Both the position numbers and the translations under genes were made by a program. Positions 60,806-64,000 of a stretch of DNA of 64,000 nt are shown one piece after another; position 1 is the first letter of the stretch, and the number at the start of each line of letters is the position of its first letter. Where the stretch lies: the NCBI RefSeq assembly GCF_014854695.1, contig NZ_CP027557.1, positions 1,240,001 to 1,304,000 of the forward strand. Direction: 5' to 3'. The notes below the pieces were generated by a model that made no database searches, was not told the DNA's origin, and was given only the letters and a program-made list of their open reading frames with translations. Source of the stretch: Rhodococcus rhodochrous (GTDB taxonomy: Bacteria; Actinomycetota; Actinomycetes; Mycobacteriales; Mycobacteriaceae).

Positions 60806-61841
60806 AGGTCGACCAGTCGGGCTCGGTCGTCAACGGGCTGCCGTCGGGTCCGGACAGCAGGCCGTTCTCGTAGAGGAACCGGGCATAGCCCGACCATTTC
60901 CTGGCGTCGAGGACCCCGACGGCGCCGGAGGCGTCGCGCATGTACTCGGCGGCGAGCATGCGCTGGCTCTCGTAGACGAGTTCCTCGTCGGGGAAGGCCC
61001 CGGGGTTCGCCTCGATCAGGGCCCGGGCCCCGCGGTCGGGATCGTCGGCGGCGATCCGGTAACCCTGGTGCAGCGCCTGCACGAAAGCGCGTGCCTGCTC
61101 CGGGTTCTCCGTCATCCAGTCCTCGTTGCCGTCGACGACGATCGCGTACGCGTCGGGGAAGCCGTAGTCGGTGAAACCGAAGTACCGCATGGGCAGGCCG
61201 CGGTGCTCGGCCTCGAGGCCCTCCCACGCCAGGTACGACACGGTGAAGTCGGCGGTCGACGAGTAGACGGCCTCGTACGACGACGTCCCGAGCGTCACAT
61301 TCTCGAACTCACCGCGACCACCGTCGTTGCGGATCACCTCGGCGAGCATCTCGTCCTCACCGGGGTTCGCGAAGCCCGCGAAGGTCTTGCCGTCGAGATC
61401 CGCCGGCCGCGTGATCTCGGCGTTGTCGGCCCGCACGGCGATCCCCGTCGCCCAGTGCTGCAGCGGTGCGAGGACCGCGACGGTCCGGGAACCCGCAGCT
61501 CTGGCGATGGTCGATGTGGCGTGCGTGGAGATCCCGAACTCGGCGCTACCGGCGTCGACGAGGGTGTCGGGGGTCGCGTTGTTGTACGGCAGGATCTCGA
61601 CGTCGAGACCCGCATCGGCGAACAGACCCTCCTGCTGCGCCACGTACAGGCCGGTGTGATTGGTGTTGGGCGTCCAGTCCAACGCGAATCGGATGGTGTC
61701 GCTCCCGGAATCGGACGAGCACCCGACGACCGCGGAGAGTGCGGCGACGAGGGTGAGCAGTCCGGCGAGAGTCCGCCGCGCCTTCACTGCGCGGGCAGGG
61801 GACGGATCGATGTGGGTACAGGCATGGTCATGTCGGGACAT
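60774..61841 (-). CDS. thiY: Thiamine pyrimidine precursor-binding lipoprotein (ThiY-like, NMT1/THI5 family)
   Basis: A 355-residue substrate-binding lipoprotein. The lipobox is LSAVVGC at about residues 35-41, after a hydrophobic stretch. The mature N-terminus IRFALDWTPNTNHTGLYVAQ is the signature of THI5/ThiY proteins, which bind formylaminopyrimidine or HMP. ATG 61841 immediately abuts the AAGGG of the riboswitch; the in-frame GTG at 61787 would give a more usual signal peptide. It is the first gene of the three-gene importer under the TPP riboswitch. Confidence 0.88.
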   Translation of the reverse strand: MSRHDHACTHIDPSPARAVKARRTLAGLLTLVAALSAVVGCSSDSGSDTIRFALDWTPNTNHTGLYVAQQEGLFADAGLDVEILPYNNATPDTLVDAGSAEFGISTHATSTIARAAGSRTVAVLAPLQHWATGIAVRADNAEITRPADLDGKTFAGFANPGEDEMLAEVIRNDGGRGEFENVTLGTSSYEAVYSSTADFTVSYLAWEGLEAEHRGLPMRYFGFTDYGFPDAYAIVVDGNEDWMTENPEQARAFVQALHQGYRIAADDPDRGARALIEANPGAFPDEELVYESQRMLAAEYMRDASGAVGVLDARKWSGYARFLYENGLLSGPDGSPLTTEPDWSTYVTDDYLEVR

Positions 61842-61913
61842 CCCTTCGTCAGCATTACCTGATCAGGTTCGACGGGTGTGATCTCAGCCCCGCTCGTGCG
61901 GAGCACCCCGTGT
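61842..61913 (-). promoter_or_regulatory. TPP (thiamine pyrophosphate) riboswitch
   Basis: On the minus strand the conserved THI-box parts occur in order: GGGGTGC (61909-61903), GCTGAGA (61888-61882), ACCCGTCGAACCTGATC (to 61861), GTAATGCTGACG (61858-61847) and GAAGGG. This is a complete TPP aptamer. A -10-like TAAGGT lies at 61927-61922. The aptamer ends in the AAGGG next to the ATG of the binding-protein gene, so TPP binding probably hides the ribosome-binding site. Confidence 0.95.
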
Positions 61914-62054
61914 CACGGGCGACCTTAGCACCATGCCCTCCTGGGACCACCGGGACGGGAGCAGAACGGAAGATGTGACCCGAAGTTACGCAAAAGTCCA
62001 GGTCAGGGTGTCACCCTCACATTTCACCCGTAACGGAAGGGTCGAAGGTCCCGA

Positions 62055-62172
62055 CTCTTCGAGTGATGGTCCCTGTCACCTCCCCCGAACGGCAGGCCAT
62101 CGGTCTGCGCACGCCTCCCCCTTGCGTGGACGATGAAGGGCCCGTCGGTGAACTCCGACGGGTCCTTTCTTC
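62055..62172 (+). ncRNA. 6C-type small RNA with terminator
   Basis: Two hairpins present C-rich loops. The first has stem GATGG...CCATC / CCTG...CAGG (62065-62101) with CCTCCCCC in the loop; the second has CACGC/GCGTG (62110-62128) with CTCCCCC in the loop. An intrinsic terminator follows (stem 62136-62148 with 62155-62167, loop TGAACT, then CTTTCTT). This is the layout of the actinobacterial 6C RNA. In mycobacteria its C-rich loops pair with G-rich sites on target mRNAs. The 5' end is approximate. Confidence 0.75.
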
Positions 62173-62237
62173 TGCCGTTTCCGTAGACCCGACTCCCGCA
62201 ACGGTGTTCAATACGCACGAACCGATCGGGGGATGGG

Positions 62238-64000
62238 ATGCGCGCAAGGATGGGCGCAGCACTGGCTGCGGCGGTGATGGGAAGTGTGCTCACGGCATCG
62301 GTGGTGTCGGCAGAGCCGATCGGACACATCGCTTCGGAGCCGATCGGACGCACCGCGTCGGAGCCGACCGGACGCACCGCGTCGGAGCCGACCGGACGCA
62401 CCGAAATGCCGTACACCTCGTCGGCGCCACTGGCCGGCGAGGTGCTCGGGTCCGTGGTGTCGATACCCGCGCCGCTGCCGGCGGAAGCGGGACCGCGACC
62501 CGCCGCGTGCGACCGGTTGTCGTATCTGCGGTGGCGGTCGGCCGACGGACCGGAGAGTTCGGCCGACGCCGACCGGATCCTCGTCGCCCAGCCCGGGATC
62601 TTCGAGGGAGCGGGCGCGTTCGAGAGCGTCGCGCGCAACACCGTCGTCGCGGCCGCGGCCCGTGGTGCCCATGTCGAGTTCTGGGCACTCGACCGGCGAT
62701 CGAACTGCCTCGAGGACCACACCGGTACCCGGGCGGCGCTGCGGACGGGTTCGCTCGACACCGCGACCGACTACTACTTCCGCGGTGCTGAAGTGGACGG
62801 GCGACGATTCGCCGGCCATGCGAGCGGCGCCGACGTCGCGTGGCTTTCGCAGGTCGGACTCGAGCAGACGCTGCGCGACCAGTACGACCTGTTGCGTCAC
62901 GAACTTCCCGACCCGGAACTGCGGAAACGGAAAGTGTTGTGCGGCGGACATTCTCTCGGTGGTTTCATCACCGGCTACTTCGCGGAATGGGACTTCGACG
63001 GAGATCCCGCCACCATCGACGACGCCGGTTACAACCAGTGCGGCGGGTACTTCGCGCTCGATACGGTGATCAGAGCCGGAGCGCCCTTCCCCGGCCGGGG
63101 CGCGCTCCCGGATCTGCCCGACACGGTGTCCGCTCCGCTCGATGCGCTGTCCGGATCGATCTCCACTGCGTCGCCGGTGCTCGCGCTCCCCGCGGTCATC
63201 AACCCGGAGACGACGAATCTGCTCGCACTCACCGGGCTCGCGGCACGGCTCGACCCGGACGGCATCGACGGCATCGTCCCGCGCATGCCGGACAACCCGA
63301 ACATCGACTGGACGTTGCGCACTCTGCTGGCGAGGGATTACGCGATGTTCGCGACGGGCGACCCGGACGTGCGGACGTTGAACGCGACCAACGAGGCGGT
63401 GCTCGGCGCGATCCTCGACGACAATTCGCAACCGCTGGGGTTCCTGCAGGCGAGCGTCGGATTCATCACCGGGGCACCCGTGCGCGACAAGCTGTTTCCT
63501 GTTCCCGCCACGCCGGAGGTGCTCGGGTCGGGATTCTTCGGCGATGCGCTCAAGGCGTCGCCGGCGGTCTTCGCGGATCCGGGAGTCGTCTACCGGTGGC
63601 TCGACTACGACGAGGTGAGCACTGGAGCGTCGTCACCCGACGAGGCGCGGTACACCGATCAGGGGAACGAGGTGACGTCGATCGCGGAGCTGGCGCGGAA
63701 TCTGTCGGAGCCACCACTGGATTTCACCGAGTGGTACTTCCCGTCGAGGCTTCCGTTCGACCTCGCATCGGCGACCCGCTTCGAAGGTCATCTCCACCGC
63801 GACGGTGTCACGCGCAATCCTGTGGTGACGCTGGTGGCGAACGGAGGTATCTCGTTGCCCGAGACGGATCATCCGAACGAACGCAGGTGGATTCTGCCCG
63901 GATACAACCACCTCGATGTGCTCACGGCGGCCGCCGATCAGAACGACGGGCGGCCCGAGCAGGTGTCGCAGGCGCTGGCCGACTTTGCAGCCGACCGAGG
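62238..64000 (+). CDS. Secreted serine hydrolase (alpha/beta), 3' end outside window
   Basis: An exported alpha/beta hydrolase of at least 587 residues, open to the window end. The signal peptide MRARMGAALAAAVMGSVL... ends at VSA-EP. The mature protein opens with three and a half 8-residue repeats (EPxGRTAS type) encoded by 24-bp DNA repeats, then a folded region with the nucleophile elbow CGGHSLGGF (GHSLG). A second ATG at 62250 is also possible; GGGGGA lies just before 62238. Exact family and substrate are not recognised; a lipase or esterase is likely. The 6C RNA terminator lies about 65 bases upstream. Confidence 0.8.
   Translation, partial: MRARMGAALAAAVMGSVLTASVVSAEPIGHIASEPIGRTASEPTGRTASEPTGRTEMPYTSSAPLAGEVLGSVVSIPAPLPAEAGPRPAACDRLSYLRWRSADGPESSADADRILVAQPGIFEGAGAFESVARNTVVAAAARGAHVEFWALDRRSNCLEDHTGTRAALRTGSLDTATDYYFRGAEVDGRRFAGHASGADVAWLSQVGLEQTLRDQYDLLRHELPDPELRKRKVLCGGHSLGGFITGYFAEWDFDGDPATIDDAGYNQCGGYFALDTVIRAGAPFPGRGALPDLPDTVSAPLDALSGSISTASPVLALPAVINPETTNLLALTGLAARLDPDGIDGIVPRMPDNPNIDWTLRTLLARDYAMFATGDPDVRTLNATNEAVLGAILDDNSQPLGFLQASVGFITGAPVRDKLFPVPATPEVLGSGFFGDALKASPAVFADPGVVYRWLDYDEVSTGASSPDEARYTDQGNEVTSIAELARNLSEPPLDFTEWYFPSRLPFDLASATRFEGHLHRDGVTRNPVVTLVANGGISLPETDHPNERRWILPGYNHLDVLTAAADQNDGRPEQVSQALADFAADR

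Overview
The window is high-G+C actinobacterial chromosome, most likely Rhodococcus (Mycobacteriales). Its backbone follows the order known around Rv1010-Rv1026 of Mycobacterium tuberculosis: rsmA/ksgA, ispE, a fatty acyl-AMP ligase (pks16-type), pth, rplY, prs, glmU, a TetR gene, mfd, mazG, lpqU, eno, ftsB-like, a DUF501 gene and ppx2. GTG and TTG starts, 4-bp ATGA/GTGA overlaps, TAnnnT -10 boxes, a complete ergothioneine cluster and a 6C-type small RNA fit this assignment. Species cannot be fixed from sequence alone.

Layout. 1-4.7 kb: end of rsmA, a cold-shock gene with a long leader, ispE, an ABC-F ATPase and a small membrane protein. 4.7-12.4 kb: a thiolase/enoyl-CoA hydratase/acyl-CoA dehydrogenase operon divergent from a TetR gene with a palindrome between them, then small enzymes (SnoaL-like, VOC, PNPOx-like, 3-hydroxyisobutyryl-CoA hydrolase-like) and a disordered hypothetical protein. 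12.5-17.4 kb: prfC, the acyl-AMP ligase, pth, rplY. 17.6-23.1 kb: egtE divergent from overlapping egtABCD. 23.2-28.7 kb: an MFS exporter, a large LuxR/MalT-type regulator, a zinc-ribbon protein and a DUF2461 protein. 28.7-38.2 kb: prs-glmU, tRNA-Gln, two TetR-family genes (the second resembling gamma-butyrolactone receptors), an HTH/PIN pair, mfd and mazG.

38.2-50.2 kb interrupts the conserved mazG-lpqU junction. A four-gene minus-strand nucleotide-sugar operon (two C-methyltransferase-family proteins, glucose-1-phosphate cytidylyltransferase, NAD-dependent epimerase/dehydratase) diverges, across an A+T-rich gap, from a plus-strand operon. That operon encodes two GyrI-like ligand-binding proteins, a GNAT/acyl-synthase-like protein, an E1(ThiF)-nitroreductase fusion (Rv1355c type) and a GAF-GGDEF-EAL protein (Rv1354c type). 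A polyprenyl-phosphate sugar transferase follows. I infer a surface-glycan module with c-di-GMP control and a possible uncharacterised small-molecule pathway; this is the most interesting part of the window.

50.3-57.2 kb returns to the backbone (lpqU, eno, ftsB-like, DUF501, ppx), then a second cold-shock gene whose leader shares a hairpin with the first, a secreted lipase, a GNAT gene and a tRNA with anticodon UAA. 57.2-59.2 kb is a scar next to that tRNA: an IS3-family element lying inside an inverted-repeat pair, a decayed SDR gene and a second uninterrupted copy of the inverted repeat. 59.2-61.9 kb is a TPP-riboswitch-controlled ABC importer for a thiamine pyrimidine precursor. A 6C-type RNA with terminator and a secreted serine hydrolase, cut by the window end, finish the segment.
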